NCBI GenBank assembly: GCA_937899415.1
Contig: CALBPI010000057.1
Coordinates: 1-64,000 of the forward strand
Direction: 5' to 3'
Origin: an uncultured Gammaproteobacteria bacterium
GTDB taxonomy: Bacteria > Pseudomonadota > Gammaproteobacteria > Steroidobacterales > Woeseiaceae
Length of the DNA stretch: 64,000 nt
Shown: positions 42,820 to 52,512 of the stretch, one piece after another
Layout of the letters: each line of letters starts with the position of its first letter
Position numbering within the stretch: position 1 is the stretch's first letter
The notes under the pieces: generated by a model
Seen by the model: the letters and a program-made list of their open reading frames with translations, nothing else
Database searches by the model: none
Told to the model about the DNA's origin: nothing
Translations under genes and position numbers: made by a program

Positions 42820-44631
42820 CTACTGGCCTCGCAGAAACAGGCGGTCCAGCTCCTGGAGCGTGAGCTGGGTCCAGGTAGGCCGACCGTGGTTGCACTGGTC
42901 CGCGCGTTCCGTGCGTTCCATGTCCCGAAGCAATGCGTTCATCTCAGCCAGCGTCAGCATGCGATTCGCGCGCACTGCGCCGTGACAGGCCATGGTTGCC
43001 AACAGCGTATCGGCTGCATCGTCACCGGCGCGGCTCGAGCCGTGCTCGGCCAGATCTGACAACAGGTCACGCAACAGGGCTGCTGCGTCATCGCCCGCCG
43101 TCAGCGCCGGCACCTCGCGCACGACCAGCGTGTCGGGGCCGCCCTGCGCCACGCCCAGGCCGGCGGCCGCAATCACCGCTTCGTGTTGCTCGGCAAGCGC
43201 AATCTCATCCTGGCTGACTTGCACGCGAACGGGCACGAGCAATGGCTGGCGCACGACACTGCGGTTGGCAAAGTCGCGCTTGAGCCGTTCGTAAGTGATG
43301 CGCTCGTGCGCTGCGTGCATGTCGACAAGCACGAGGCCCGTCTCGTTCTGGGCGAGGATGTAGATGCCCGCGAGCTGCGCCAGCGCATAACCCAGCGGCG
43401 GCGCGGACTCCGGGTCAGTCTCAGGGATCGGCTGCACCACCGCGGTGGCGAGTGGCTCGGCGACGCCCGGCGATGCTGTCGCATCGAGGTTGGCGTAGAG
43501 CCGCTCCTGCAGGGCGAGCCCCGCCTGCGCGGGCGCGGGGCGCGGCACTTCGGGACGGGCTGCCGCCGGCGACACGGCGCGTGCCGGCAGGGGCGCAGGC
43601 GCAGGGCGATCGGGATCAGCCCCCGGGCGAGTCTCGGTGAGGATGGTCTCGATCGTGCGAAACACGAAGTCGTGCACGCTGCGCCCGTCACGAAACCGCA
43701 CCTCGTGTTTCGCCGGATGCGCATTGACGTCGACGCGGGCCGGGTCCATCGAGAGCATGAGGACGTAAGCGGGGTGACGACCGTGAAACAGGACGTCGCG
43801 GTAGCCGTGACGCACGGCATGGGCCAGCGTCTTGTCACGAACCCAGCGCCCGTTGATGAACGTGTGCTGCATATCGGGCTGGCTGCGCGAAAACGTCGGC
43901 AGCGCGAGCCAACCGGCGATGGCGATGCCGGCAGCCTCATGATCAACGCGGATACACGCCTCGATAAATGCGTCACCCATCAGCAACGCGATACGACGAT
44001 CCTCGGCTGCGCGATCCGTGGCCGGGCCCAGGTCGAGCACGCGCCGGCCATTGTGAGTCAGCGACAGAGCCACGCTCGGGTGCGCCAGCGCCAGCCGACG
44101 AAATACCTGGTCGATGTGGCGGAACTCCGTGGCCTCGGTCTTCAGGAATTTGCGCCGCGCGGGCGTGTTGTAAAACAGGTCGCGGACTTCGATGCGCGTC
44201 CCGGGCTGCATGGCCTTGGGGCGCGGTGCCGCCATGTCGCCGCCGGTTACATCGAGGCGCACGCCAGACGCCGCATCAGCCGGACGCGAGGCCAGTGACA
44301 TGCGCGAGACGGACGCGATGCTGGGCAAGGCCTCACCCCGAAAGCCCAGCGACACCACGCAATTGAGATCGTCGAGCGTGGAGATCTTGCTCGTCGCATG
44401 TCGCGACAACGCCAGCGGCAACTCGGCCTCGGGAATTCCGGCGCCGTCGTCACGCACGCGAATGAGCCGCGCACCGCCCGCCTCGATATCAACGGTGATG
44501 GCGCGCGCGCCCGCGTCGAGCGCGTTCTCGACAAGCTCCTTGGCCACGGAAGCCGGGCGCTCGACAACCTCGCCGGCGGCGATCTGGTTGACGAGATGAT
44601 CTGGAAGCTGACGAATCGGCATGCGGGGCAC
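42820..44631 (-). CDS. mutL: DNA mismatch repair protein MutL
   Basis: IRQLPDHLVNQIAAGEVVERPASVAKELVENALDAGA; GFRGEALPSIASV. Confidence 0.98.
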   Translation of the reverse strand: MPRMPIRQLPDHLVNQIAAGEVVERPASVAKELVENALDAGARAITVDIEAGGARLIRVRDDGAGIPEAELPLALSRHATSKISTLDDLNCVVSLGFRGEALPSIASVSRMSLASRPADAASGVRLDVTGGDMAAPRPKAMQPGTRIEVRDLFYNTPARRKFLKTEATEFRHIDQVFRRLALAHPSVALSLTHNGRRVLDLGPATDRAAEDRRIALLMGDAFIEACIRVDHEAAGIAIAGWLALPTFSRSQPDMQHTFINGRWVRDKTLAHAVRHGYRDVLFHGRHPAYVLMLSMDPARVDVNAHPAKHEVRFRDGRSVHDFVFRTIETILTETRPGADPDRPAPAPLPARAVSPAAARPEVPRPAPAQAGLALQERLYANLDATASPGVAEPLATAVVQPIPETDPESAPPLGYALAQLAGIYILAQNETGLVLVDMHAAHERITYERLKRDFANRSVVRQPLLVPVRVQVSQDEIALAEQHEAVIAAAGLGVAQGGPDTLVVREVPALTAGDDAAALLRDLLSDLAEHGSSRAGDDAADTLLATMACHGAVRANRMLTLAEMNALLRDMERTERADQCNHGRPTWTQLTLQELDRLFLRGQ

Positions 44632-44673
44632 CTGCAGGTGACCCGCTATTCTTTCACAGCCGCGTTGCGGGCG

Positions 44674-46011
44674 TCAGCCGCCGGTCGGGATGCGCAGGAC
44701 CTGGCCCACGCGGATGCGATCACCGCGAATGCGGTTTTCGCGGCGCAATGCCCGGAGACTCACGCGGTGGCGCTCGGCGATCTCGCTGAGCGTGTCGCCG
44801 GCGGCAATGGTGTAGGTCACCGGCCCGGCCACAACCTGCCCCTGGTTGGCGCGCTGCGCGAACAGCGTGTCGACGGGCGGGTTGACGAGGTAGTAGTCGC
44901 GAATGCCCTGGTACACGGCGTTTGCCACGCGGTGCTGGTGCGCCTGGTCGTTGAGCTTGCGCTCTTCCTCGGGATTCGAGATGTACGCCGTCTCGACCAG
45001 AATCGAGGGCACATCGGGCGACTTGAGCACGATAAAGCCGGCCTGCTGCACGGTTCGACGGTGCAAGCGGTTGACGCGGCCCATGCGCTTGAGCACCGCC
45101 TCACCGATATCGATGCTGGCGTTGATCGTCGCGTTCTGCGAGAGGTCCATGAGCACGGAAGCCAGCACCGGCTCCTTTTCTCCGAGCTGAACGTCGCCGA
45201 TGAGCGCCGCGTTTTCGCGATTCGCCAGGCGTCGCGCGGCCTCGTCGCTGGCCCCTTTGAGCGACAGCGCGTAGACGGACGAGCCGTAGGCGCGGCGATC
45301 TTCCACGGCGTCCGCGTGCACCGACACGAACAGGTCCGCGTTGGCGCGACGCGCGCGCTCCATACGCTCCCAGTGGTCGATCTTCAGATCGCGCTTGCGC
45401 ACCAGGAATGCGGACATGCCGGGCTCGGCATTGATTTTGTCGACGAGCTTGCGGCTGATCGCCATGACCACGTCTTTCTCGCGCGTCTTGTTTTTGCCCA
45501 CGGCGCCCGGATCGATGCCGCCATGACCGGGGTCCACAGCAATCACGATGTCGCGACCCTTGGCCTGCGTCGAGGCGCGCTTGACGGGACGCGGACCCGC
45601 GCGCTCACCCAGGTCAATGACCAGGCGTTCCGCAGTGCCCGCGCCAGGGCCCGCGAAAAAGCTCTTGGCCTGCACGGCCTTCTCGAGGTCGAGCACGATA
45701 CGCAGCGAGCCATCGGGCTGCTCGGCCGCACGCACATTGCGCACGACGCCGACATTGGCGGGCAGATTGGTGGCGCCCGCGTCGAAGCGCCCTTTCGCGA
45801 GATCAATCACCACGCGGCTCGGATTGCGCAGCGTGAAGAGGTTGTGCCGCACGGGTCCGTCAAGATCGAGGACGATGCGCGTGTGGTCCGCTTCGGCCCA
45901 GGCGCGAACGCCTTCAACGATCGTACCCGCCGACGCCTGCGCGAATGGGATCAGAAGCGCCACAAGGGCGATGACACAGCGGCGGGTCGACATGATGGGC
46001 GCGTACGACAT
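44674..46011 (-). CDS. N-acetylmuramoyl-L-alanine amidase (AMIN + Amidase_3 + LysM)
   Basis: AMIN-like N-terminus, VAVDPGHGGIDPGAVG, C-terminal LysM YTIAAGDTLSEIAERHRVSL. Confidence 0.95.
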   Translation of the reverse strand: MSYAPIMSTRRCVIALVALLIPFAQASAGTIVEGVRAWAEADHTRIVLDLDGPVRHNLFTLRNPSRVVIDLAKGRFDAGATNLPANVGVVRNVRAAEQPDGSLRIVLDLEKAVQAKSFFAGPGAGTAERLVIDLGERAGPRPVKRASTQAKGRDIVIAVDPGHGGIDPGAVGKNKTREKDVVMAISRKLVDKINAEPGMSAFLVRKRDLKIDHWERMERARRANADLFVSVHADAVEDRRAYGSSVYALSLKGASDEAARRLANRENAALIGDVQLGEKEPVLASVLMDLSQNATINASIDIGEAVLKRMGRVNRLHRRTVQQAGFIVLKSPDVPSILVETAYISNPEEERKLNDQAHQHRVANAVYQGIRDYYLVNPPVDTLFAQRANQGQVVAGPVTYTIAAGDTLSEIAERHRVSLRALRRENRIRGDRIRVGQVLRIPTGG

Positions 46012-46116
46012 AACTACGGCCGGATACTACCGTTGGCGCGCCCGCCAATACAAGCAATAAAGGTAAATAAAACGGGCGTCTAGAGCTTATTGCTCAGGCA
46101 GCGGTCGAAGCCCTTC

Positions 46117-46593
46117 TCAAGCGCCACGAACGTTGAGCTGGCCCAGCAGGGCGCGGCCGGCCGCGGACGCGGGCGCGATCCGGGCGCGGCGACCGGCGCC
46201 GTCAACCTGGAGGGCGATGCTGAGGTCGGCAGCCTGCAACGCCGAGGGCGCCCGCTCGGGCCACTCGACAAGCCGCACGCTGTCGCCAAGGTCACGCCAA
46301 CCGATGAACTCGAGCTCCGCGTCGCCCGCCAGCCGGTAGAGGTCGAGGTGGTGCACGTCGAGGTCTTCGAACTGATAGGGCTCGACCAGCGTGTAAGTCG
46401 GACTTGGTACGGGACCCGTGTGCCCGCAGGCACGCAGAAATCCGCGCGCAAAGGTCGTCTTGCCGGCGCCAAGATCGCCCTCGAGCAGCACGAGCAGCGC
46501 ACGGTGCTCGCTTGCGAGAATGGCGCGCGCGAGTGCCGCGCCCAGTGCGGCCGTTGCCGGGGCATCGGCCAACACCCGGTCGATCTCCGTCAT
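46117..46593 (-). CDS. tsaE: tRNA threonylcarbamoyladenosine biosynthesis ATPase TsaE
   Basis: LEGDLGAGKTTFARGFLRACG, SPTYTLVEPYQ. Confidence 0.96.
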   Translation of the reverse strand: MTEIDRVLADAPATAALGAALARAILASEHRALLVLLEGDLGAGKTTFARGFLRACGHTGPVPSPTYTLVEPYQFEDLDVHHLDLYRLAGDAELEFIGWRDLGDSVRLVEWPERAPSALQAADLSIALQVDGAGRRARIAPASAAGRALLGQLNVRGA

Positions 46594-48089
46594 CAGTGGC
46601 GCGGATTCAGCCAGTGGCGCAATTCGGCGAGCAGGTCGCCGGCGAGCAAGCCGCGCTCGCCGCGACGTGCCGCACTGTCGCCGGCCAGCGCGTGCACAAG
46701 GACGCCCGCACGGGCCGCCGTCGCAGCGTCGAGCCCCTGCGCCAGCAAGGCGGCAATGAGCCCCGTGAGCACATCACCCATGCCGGGCGCGGACATGCCC
46801 GGGTTACCAAACGGGCAGATGCTGGGCACACTGTCCACGTGACCCACAAGCGTGCCGGCACCCTTGAGCACCGCGGTCGCGCCCGTCAGGTCGACGAGAT
46901 CGGCAAGCGCCTGCAGGCGATCGCCCTGCACCGCTTCCGTCGATTTGCCCAGCAAGCGTGCCGCCTCGCCCGGGTGCGGCGTAATGATGCAAGGTACGTC
47001 GACGCCGGACCACGACGTACGGTTCTCCGACATCAGATTGAGCGCATCGGCATCGAGCACCATAGGCTTGCCCGAGGCCAGCACGCGCGAGAGCAGCATG
47101 CGGCTCCAGTCGGTAACGTCGAGACCGGGTCCGCAGGCAATCACCGAGGCGCGTGCGATGAGGTCGTCGAGCGCCGACTCACTGTCGATGCCCGTCACCA
47201 TGAGTTCGGGACGCGCCGTGACAATGCTGGCGGCGTGCGACGCCGCGGTGGCCACCGTGACCAGGCCTGCACCGCCACGCAGTGCCGCCTCGGCCGTGAG
47301 CCTTGCCGCGCCAGGCATGCCTTCCGCGCCGCCGACGCAGAGCACGTGCCCGAACTGGCCCTTGTGGGAATTGAGCGGCCGCGGCGGCAGGCGCTCCGCA
47401 ATCTCGTCGCGGTACTGCCGCCGCAATACGGGCTGCGCCTCGGCATACACATCGTGCGGCAACTCGAGGTCGGCGAACATGAGACGGCCGCAGTGCGCGG
47501 GCCCGTCGGCCAGGAACAGTCCGCTCTTGAGACCCACGAAGGTCACGGTGAGGTGCGCGCGCACAGCCACACCCCGAACCACGCCCGTCTCGCCGTCGAG
47601 ACCCGATGGAATGTCGAGAGAGGTCACTGGCGTGGTTGTATCGTTGATAGCGATGATCGCGTCGCGCATGTCCCCGCGCACGTCCTGCTTGAGGCCGCTA
47701 CCAATGAGCGCATCGACGATCATGCCCGTGCCCGCGAGCAGCTGTGGGTCCCAGGCGCGTGTAATGCCGCCAGACTCGAGGTATTCCTCGTAGGCCCGCG
47801 CCGCATCGCCGCGCAACTCCTCGGGATTGCCAAACGCCACCACGCGCACGGCAATTCCGGCAGCACGCGCTAGCCGCGCCAGCACATAGCCGTCGCCGCC
47901 ATTATTGCCGCCGCCGCACAACACCACCATGGATCGCAGGCCGGGGTAGCGCTGGTTCATGACCGACAGCGCGGCCGCACCGGCGCGGCGCATGAGCGTG
48001 TAACCAGGGATCCCGAAGTCGTCGAGGGCACGCCGGTCCAGCGCGCGCACGGCTTCGGCCGAATAGATGTCTACGGGCAGGTGTATCAC
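46593..48089 (-). CDS. nnr: Bifunctional NAD(P)H-hydrate epimerase/dehydratase
   Basis: GGGNNGGDGYVLARLA epimerase motif; ITPHPGEAARLL and NPGMSAPGMGDVLTGLIAALLAQG kinase-like motifs; start set at GTG 48089 (ORF track start 48476 is antisense to queG). Confidence 0.93.
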   Translation of the reverse strand: MIHLPVDIYSAEAVRALDRRALDDFGIPGYTLMRRAGAAALSVMNQRYPGLRSMVVLCGGGNNGGDGYVLARLARAAGIAVRVVAFGNPEELRGDAARAYEEYLESGGITRAWDPQLLAGTGMIVDALIGSGLKQDVRGDMRDAIIAINDTTTPVTSLDIPSGLDGETGVVRGVAVRAHLTVTFVGLKSGLFLADGPAHCGRLMFADLELPHDVYAEAQPVLRRQYRDEIAERLPPRPLNSHKGQFGHVLCVGGAEGMPGAARLTAEAALRGGAGLVTVATAASHAASIVTARPELMVTGIDSESALDDLIARASVIACGPGLDVTDWSRMLLSRVLASGKPMVLDADALNLMSENRTSWSGVDVPCIITPHPGEAARLLGKSTEAVQGDRLQALADLVDLTGATAVLKGAGTLVGHVDSVPSICPFGNPGMSAPGMGDVLTGLIAALLAQGLDAATAARAGVLVHALAGDSAARRGERGLLAGDLLAELRHWLNPRH

Positions 48090-48110
48090 CGTCCCGATTA
48101 TACTCGTCGC
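48090..48110. promoter_or_regulatory. Divergent symmetric -10 element between nnr and queG
   Basis: TATAAT on minus strand (48102-48097) overlaps TATACT on plus strand (48099-48104); 21 bp between the two start codons. Confidence 0.5.
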
Positions 48111-49226
48111 ATGGAGTCGGCAGAACCGAATGCGCCGGCCGATCACTCGCAGGCGGCCATGAAGGCCCTGCGGCAGCAGATCGGCACCTGGGTCCGAGAA
48201 CTCGGCTTCGCGGCGTTTGGCGTCACGGGCACCGACCTGGGCGACAATCCGGCGCGACTCGCCGACTGGATCGCGGCGGGGCGTCACGGCGAGATGGGCT
48301 GGTTCGAGGCCAACCACGACAAACGCACGCAGCCCGACAAACTGACGCCGGGAACACGGCGCATTATTTCCGTGCGGCTCGACTACCTGCCCGAAGACCA
48401 GGCGCAGGCGCGCGCCCTGCTCGACCACCCGACGCGTGCCTATGTGTCGCGCTACGCACTCGGCCGCGACTACCACAAGCTCATTCGCCCGAGGCTACAG
48501 AAGCTTGCCAACCGGATCACCGAAGCCGCCGGCCAGTTTGGCTACCGCGCCTTCGTCGATTCAGCACCCGTCATGGAAAAGCCGATTGCGGCCAACGCGG
48601 GGCTGGGCTGGCTCGGCAAACACACGAATGTCATCAACCGACACAGCGGCAGCTGGTTTTTTCTGGGCGAGCTGTTTACCGATCTGCCCTTGCCCGTCGA
48701 CACGCCCGCTAGCGACCACTGCGGCAGTTGCACCGCCTGCATCGAGGTCTGTCCGACCCAGGCCATCACAGCGCCCTACGAACTCGATGCGCGGCGCTGC
48801 ATCTCCTACCTGACCATCGAACACGACGGCGACATCCCCGAAGCGCTGCGGCCCGCCATCGGCAACCGCGTCTTCGGCTGTGATGACTGCCAGTTGTTTT
48901 GCCCCTGGAACAAGTTCGCGCGACTCACGGCAGAAAGCGACTTCGCGCCGCGCCACGGCCTTGACGACGTCGCACTCGCGGAACTGGCAGGCTGGAGTGA
49001 GGACGAGTGGCTCAAGCGCACCGAGGGCAGCGCGATTCGACGCGCGGGCATCCGGCGCTGGCGTCGTAACCTCGCTGTGGCGTTGGGCAATGCCGCGCCC
49101 GGCAGGGCCACAACAGACGCGCTCCGCGAGCTTGCCGACAACGATGACGCCCAGATCCGCCGCCACGCTGAGTGGGGGCTCGCACAACACGAACAGAATC
49201 ACGACAGCACGAGGCCATCCTCATGA
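48111..49226 (+). CDS. queG: Epoxyqueuosine reductase QueG
   Basis: CGSCTACIEVCPTQAI and CDDCQLFCPWNKFA 4Fe-4S motifs; start trimmed to ATG 48111. Confidence 0.96.
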   Translation: MESAEPNAPADHSQAAMKALRQQIGTWVRELGFAAFGVTGTDLGDNPARLADWIAAGRHGEMGWFEANHDKRTQPDKLTPGTRRIISVRLDYLPEDQAQARALLDHPTRAYVSRYALGRDYHKLIRPRLQKLANRITEAAGQFGYRAFVDSAPVMEKPIAANAGLGWLGKHTNVINRHSGSWFFLGELFTDLPLPVDTPASDHCGSCTACIEVCPTQAITAPYELDARRCISYLTIEHDGDIPEALRPAIGNRVFGCDDCQLFCPWNKFARLTAESDFAPRHGLDDVALAELAGWSEDEWLKRTEGSAIRRAGIRRWRRNLAVALGNAAPGRATTDALRELADNDDAQIRRHAEWGLAQHEQNHDSTRPSS

Positions 49227-50104
49227 CGACACCGTTCCAGGCGCCTGCAAGCAACTACCTCGCCCCGTTCGACGGCAGCTTCCAGATCGGCAACTTTCCC
49301 CGCCGCGACGACGCGAGTCCGGACAAAGGCGAAGCCCGCGAGCGACTCGACGCCGCGCGCGAACGCATTATCGACGCGCAACGTCGTCTTTTCGCGCAGG
49401 ACACCTGGTCCGTGTTACTCGTGTTCCAGGCTATGGATGCCGCGGGCAAGGACTCAACGATCCGCCGCGTGCTGTCGGGTGTCAATCCTGCGGGCTGCAA
49501 GGTGTCGAGCTTCAAGAAGCCTTCGACGAAGGAACTGGGCCACGATTTTCTCTGGCGCCATGCCTGCGCGCTGCCGTCACGCGGGCAGATTGGCGTATTC
49601 AACCGCAGCCACTATGAAGAGGTCCTCGTGGTGCGCGTACACCCGAAGATCCTCGGCTACCAGAAGTTGCCGTTCCAAACCGACCTGGCGGACATCTGGC
49701 CGCAGCGACTCGAGTCGATCGTCGAACACGAACGCCATCTCGCACGTAACGGCACGGCCATCCTGAAGTTCTTCCTCAACGTCTCGCGTGAAGAACAACG
49801 CGAGCGCTTCCTGGCGCGACTGGAGACGCCCCACAAGCGCTGGAAATTCGAGCCCGGCGATGTGCGCGAACGCGCGCATTGGGACGCCTATCAGCGCGCC
49901 TACGATGAGGCGATTCGCGAGACGTCGAAACCCTGGGCGCCCTGGTACGCCATTCCGGCCGACAGCAAACCGGCCATGCGCTGCCATGTTGCCGAGATCG
50001 TCGCCGATGCACTGGACAGCCTGGAACTGCGCTACCCGCAAACCGGTGCCAGTGATCAGGCCGTGCACGACGAGTTGCACCAAGCGCTGTTAGCCGAAGA
50101 GTAA
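49223..50104 (+). CDS. Polyphosphate kinase 2 family protein
   Basis: LLVFQAMDAAGKDSTIRRVLSGVNPAGCKVSSFKKPS, GVFNRSHYEEVLVVRVHP; ATGA overlap with queG. Confidence 0.94.
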   Translation: MTTPFQAPASNYLAPFDGSFQIGNFPRRDDASPDKGEARERLDAARERIIDAQRRLFAQDTWSVLLVFQAMDAAGKDSTIRRVLSGVNPAGCKVSSFKKPSTKELGHDFLWRHACALPSRGQIGVFNRSHYEEVLVVRVHPKILGYQKLPFQTDLADIWPQRLESIVEHERHLARNGTAILKFFLNVSREEQRERFLARLETPHKRWKFEPGDVRERAHWDAYQRAYDEAIRETSKPWAPWYAIPADSKPAMRCHVAEIVADALDSLELRYPQTGASDQAVHDELHQALLAEE

Positions 50105-50108
50105 GGGG

Positions 50109-50984
50109 TCAGCCGGCTGAGACGTTGTCGATCAGGCGCGCGCGGCCCAACAGCGCTGCGGCCAGGACCACCCATCGCGTGTCGTCTTTCTTCGACTTCT
50201 TGAGCGTATCGGGATTGCGGATCGCGACGTAATCGCAGAGAAAACCGGCATCCTGAAGCGTAGCCACGGCCTCGCCGCGCAACGCCTTGTAGTCACGCGC
50301 GCCACCCTCGAGCGCCGTGGCGATGCGCGAGATCTCGCGGTACAAGAGTGGTGCCGTCACGCGGTCGCTTTCGGACAGGTACTGGTTGCGTGAACTCATG
50401 GCCAGACCGTCGGCTTCGCGAACAGTGGGCGCCGACTGCACGGCAACGGGCAGCGACAGGTCGCGCACCATGTGTTCGATCACAGCAACCTGCTGGTAGT
50501 CCTTACGGCCAAACACGGCGACGTCGGGCGCCACCATGAGAAACAGCCGAGCTACCACCGTGGCCACACCATCGAAGTGTCCCGGCCGGTGCTTGCCCTC
50601 GAGGCGGTTCGAAACGCCCGGCACACTCACATGCGTCGCGTTTTCGATCCCCAGCGGGTACATCGTCACATCGTTTGGCGTGTACACGAGGTCGGCGCCC
50701 GCCTTGGCCAGCTGTTGGCAGTCGCGTTCGAGCGTACGCGGGTAATTGCCGAAGTCTTCGTTCGCGCCGAACTGCGTCGGGTTGACGTAAATACTCACAA
50801 CCACGCGCTCGGCGAGGCTGCGTGCGTGCTCAACCAGCGCGAGATGTCCCGCGTGCAGGTTGCCCATCGTCGGCACAAACGCGACGCGCGCACCTTCGTT
50901 GCGAAAACCCGCGACGTGCTCGCGCAGCGTGGGCAGTGACTCCACCACCTGCATGGTCAGCAACGCCCCCCGCGCCGCGCTCAT
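50109..50984 (-). CDS. panC: Pantothenate synthetase
   Basis: VAFVPTMGNLHAGHLALVEHAR; 4-bp overlap with panB if the 50984 start is used (alternative 50954). Confidence 0.96.
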   Translation of the reverse strand: MSAARGALLTMQVVESLPTLREHVAGFRNEGARVAFVPTMGNLHAGHLALVEHARSLAERVVVSIYVNPTQFGANEDFGNYPRTLERDCQQLAKAGADLVYTPNDVTMYPLGIENATHVSVPGVSNRLEGKHRPGHFDGVATVVARLFLMVAPDVAVFGRKDYQQVAVIEHMVRDLSLPVAVQSAPTVREADGLAMSSRNQYLSESDRVTAPLLYREISRIATALEGGARDYKALRGEAVATLQDAGFLCDYVAIRNPDTLKKSKKDDTRWVVLAAALLGRARLIDNVSAG

Positions 50985-51811
50985 GAGAAACAGTGCTCCG
51001 GCGCCGGATAGCTCTTGTCCTTCACCGACGCGACAAAGTGCTGCACCGCTTCGAGCGGTGAATGGGTGTCCTGTGCGTAGTTGCGCACAAAGCGCGGCAC
51101 GCGACCGAGCGTGATACCCAGCACGTCATAGAGCACAAGGATCTGGCCGTCGACTTCAGGACCAGCACCAATGCCGATGACGGGAACGTGCACGGCGTCG
51201 GTGATTGCCGCGCCCAGTTCATTGGGTACGCACTCGAGCAGCACGATGTCGGCGCCCACGGCCTCGAGACGTTTTGCCGCCTCGACCATACGTTGCGCCT
51301 GCTCGGGGTCGCGACCCTGCACCTTGAAGCCGCCAATCTTGTGCACGCTCTGCGGTTTGAGTCCAATGTGCGCGCAGACGGGGATGTCATGGCGCGCCAG
51401 GTGTTCGACGATCTCGATCTGCCCTTCGCCGCCTTCGAGCTTGATCATCATCGCCCCGCCCTCCTGCATGAGGCGCACAGCATTGTCGAGCGCCTGCTCG
51501 GGCGAGGTGTAGCTCATGAACGGCATGTCAGCCATGAGGAAGGCGTGCCTGAGACCTCGCGCAACGGCCTTGGAGTGATAGACGATGTCATCCACCGTCA
51601 CAGGCACCGTTGTGTCATGGCCCTGGATGACCATACCCAGCGAATCGCCAACCAAAACCACGTCGATGCCGGCGCGATCAACCACAGCCGCAAAGCTCGC
51701 GTCATAGGCCGTAATACAGGCAATGGGCACGCCCTCGGCTTTCATCTTGGCCAGGCTCGCGACGTTGATGGGCGGCGCGTCCATGGCGCGCTGTTCGAGT
51801 TGGGTGTACAT
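50981..51811 (-). CDS. panB: 3-methyl-2-oxobutanoate hydroxymethyltransferase
   Basis: ITAYDASFAAVVDRAGIDVVLVGDSLGMVIQGHDTTVPVT. Confidence 0.96.
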   Translation of the reverse strand: MYTQLEQRAMDAPPINVASLAKMKAEGVPIACITAYDASFAAVVDRAGIDVVLVGDSLGMVIQGHDTTVPVTVDDIVYHSKAVARGLRHAFLMADMPFMSYTSPEQALDNAVRLMQEGGAMMIKLEGGEGQIEIVEHLARHDIPVCAHIGLKPQSVHKIGGFKVQGRDPEQAQRMVEAAKRLEAVGADIVLLECVPNELGAAITDAVHVPVIGIGAGPEVDGQILVLYDVLGITLGRVPRFVRNYAQDTHSPLEAVQHFVASVKDKSYPAPEHCFS

Positions 51812-51864
51812 GGCGGGCTCGTGTGAATGCGGCCGACAGGATACCCCATCTGCCCGTTCAGGCC

Positions 51865-52512
51865 TCAGCCGAACGCGGCGATGGGGTTGTAGAAGTGGCG
51901 CCCGCGGCGCGTGCTCTTCACGCGCTCAAGCAGCGCTTCGAACTCGACATCGTTGTGGATGGGGTCGATGGCGGCGACGTTGACGATCAGCAGCGGTGCG
52001 GCGTCGTAGTCGTGGAAGAAGCTCGCGTAGCGCTCGGCCACCTGCTCCAGGTAATCGCGTTCGAGATGGCGCTCGTGCTCTATCCCGCGCCGGGTAATGC
52101 GCTCTGCCAACACGTCGACGGGGGCCTGCAGGTACACGACCAGATCGGGCTGCGGCGGGTCCATCCCGAGCCGGGCACGAATCTGCTCGTAGAGCGACAG
52201 CTCTTCGGGGTCCAGGTTGAGTTCGGCGAACAGGCGGTCGCGCTCGAGCAGGAAGTCGGCGATGCGCAATGACGAGAACAGGTCGTCCTGGCGCAAGTTC
52301 TCGACCTGGCGCGCGCGCTCGAACAGGAAGAACAACTGTGCGGGCAACGCCGAGCCCTTCCGGTCACGGTAGAACCGCTCGAGAAACGGGTTGTCGGCCT
52401 GCGACTCGAGGACCAGGCCTGCGTTGAGTCGCTCCGCAAGTCGCTCGGCCAGTGCGGTCTTGCCGACGCCAATCGGCCCCTCCACAGCGATGAAGGCCGG
52501 CTCACGGCTCAC
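51865..52512 (-). CDS. Deoxynucleoside kinase family protein
   Basis: FIAVEGPIGVGKTALAERLAERL P-loop, FLERFYRDRKGSALPAQLFFLFERARQ. Confidence 0.9.
   Translation of the reverse strand: MSREPAFIAVEGPIGVGKTALAERLAERLNAGLVLESQADNPFLERFYRDRKGSALPAQLFFLFERARQVENLRQDDLFSSLRIADFLLERDRLFAELNLDPEELSLYEQIRARLGMDPPQPDLVVYLQAPVDVLAERITRRGIEHERHLERDYLEQVAERYASFFHDYDAAPLLIVNVAAIDPIHNDVEFEALLERVKSTRRGRHFYNPIAAFG

Noticed and set aside
44398-46083. 561-aa plus-strand ORF
   Set aside because: Antisense shadow of the amidase and mutL genes
46404-47873. 489-aa plus-strand ORF
   Set aside because: Antisense shadow of nnr and tsaE
48090-48476. Upstream extension of nnr
   Set aside because: Overlaps queG antisense; YjeF-like sequence starts at about 48089
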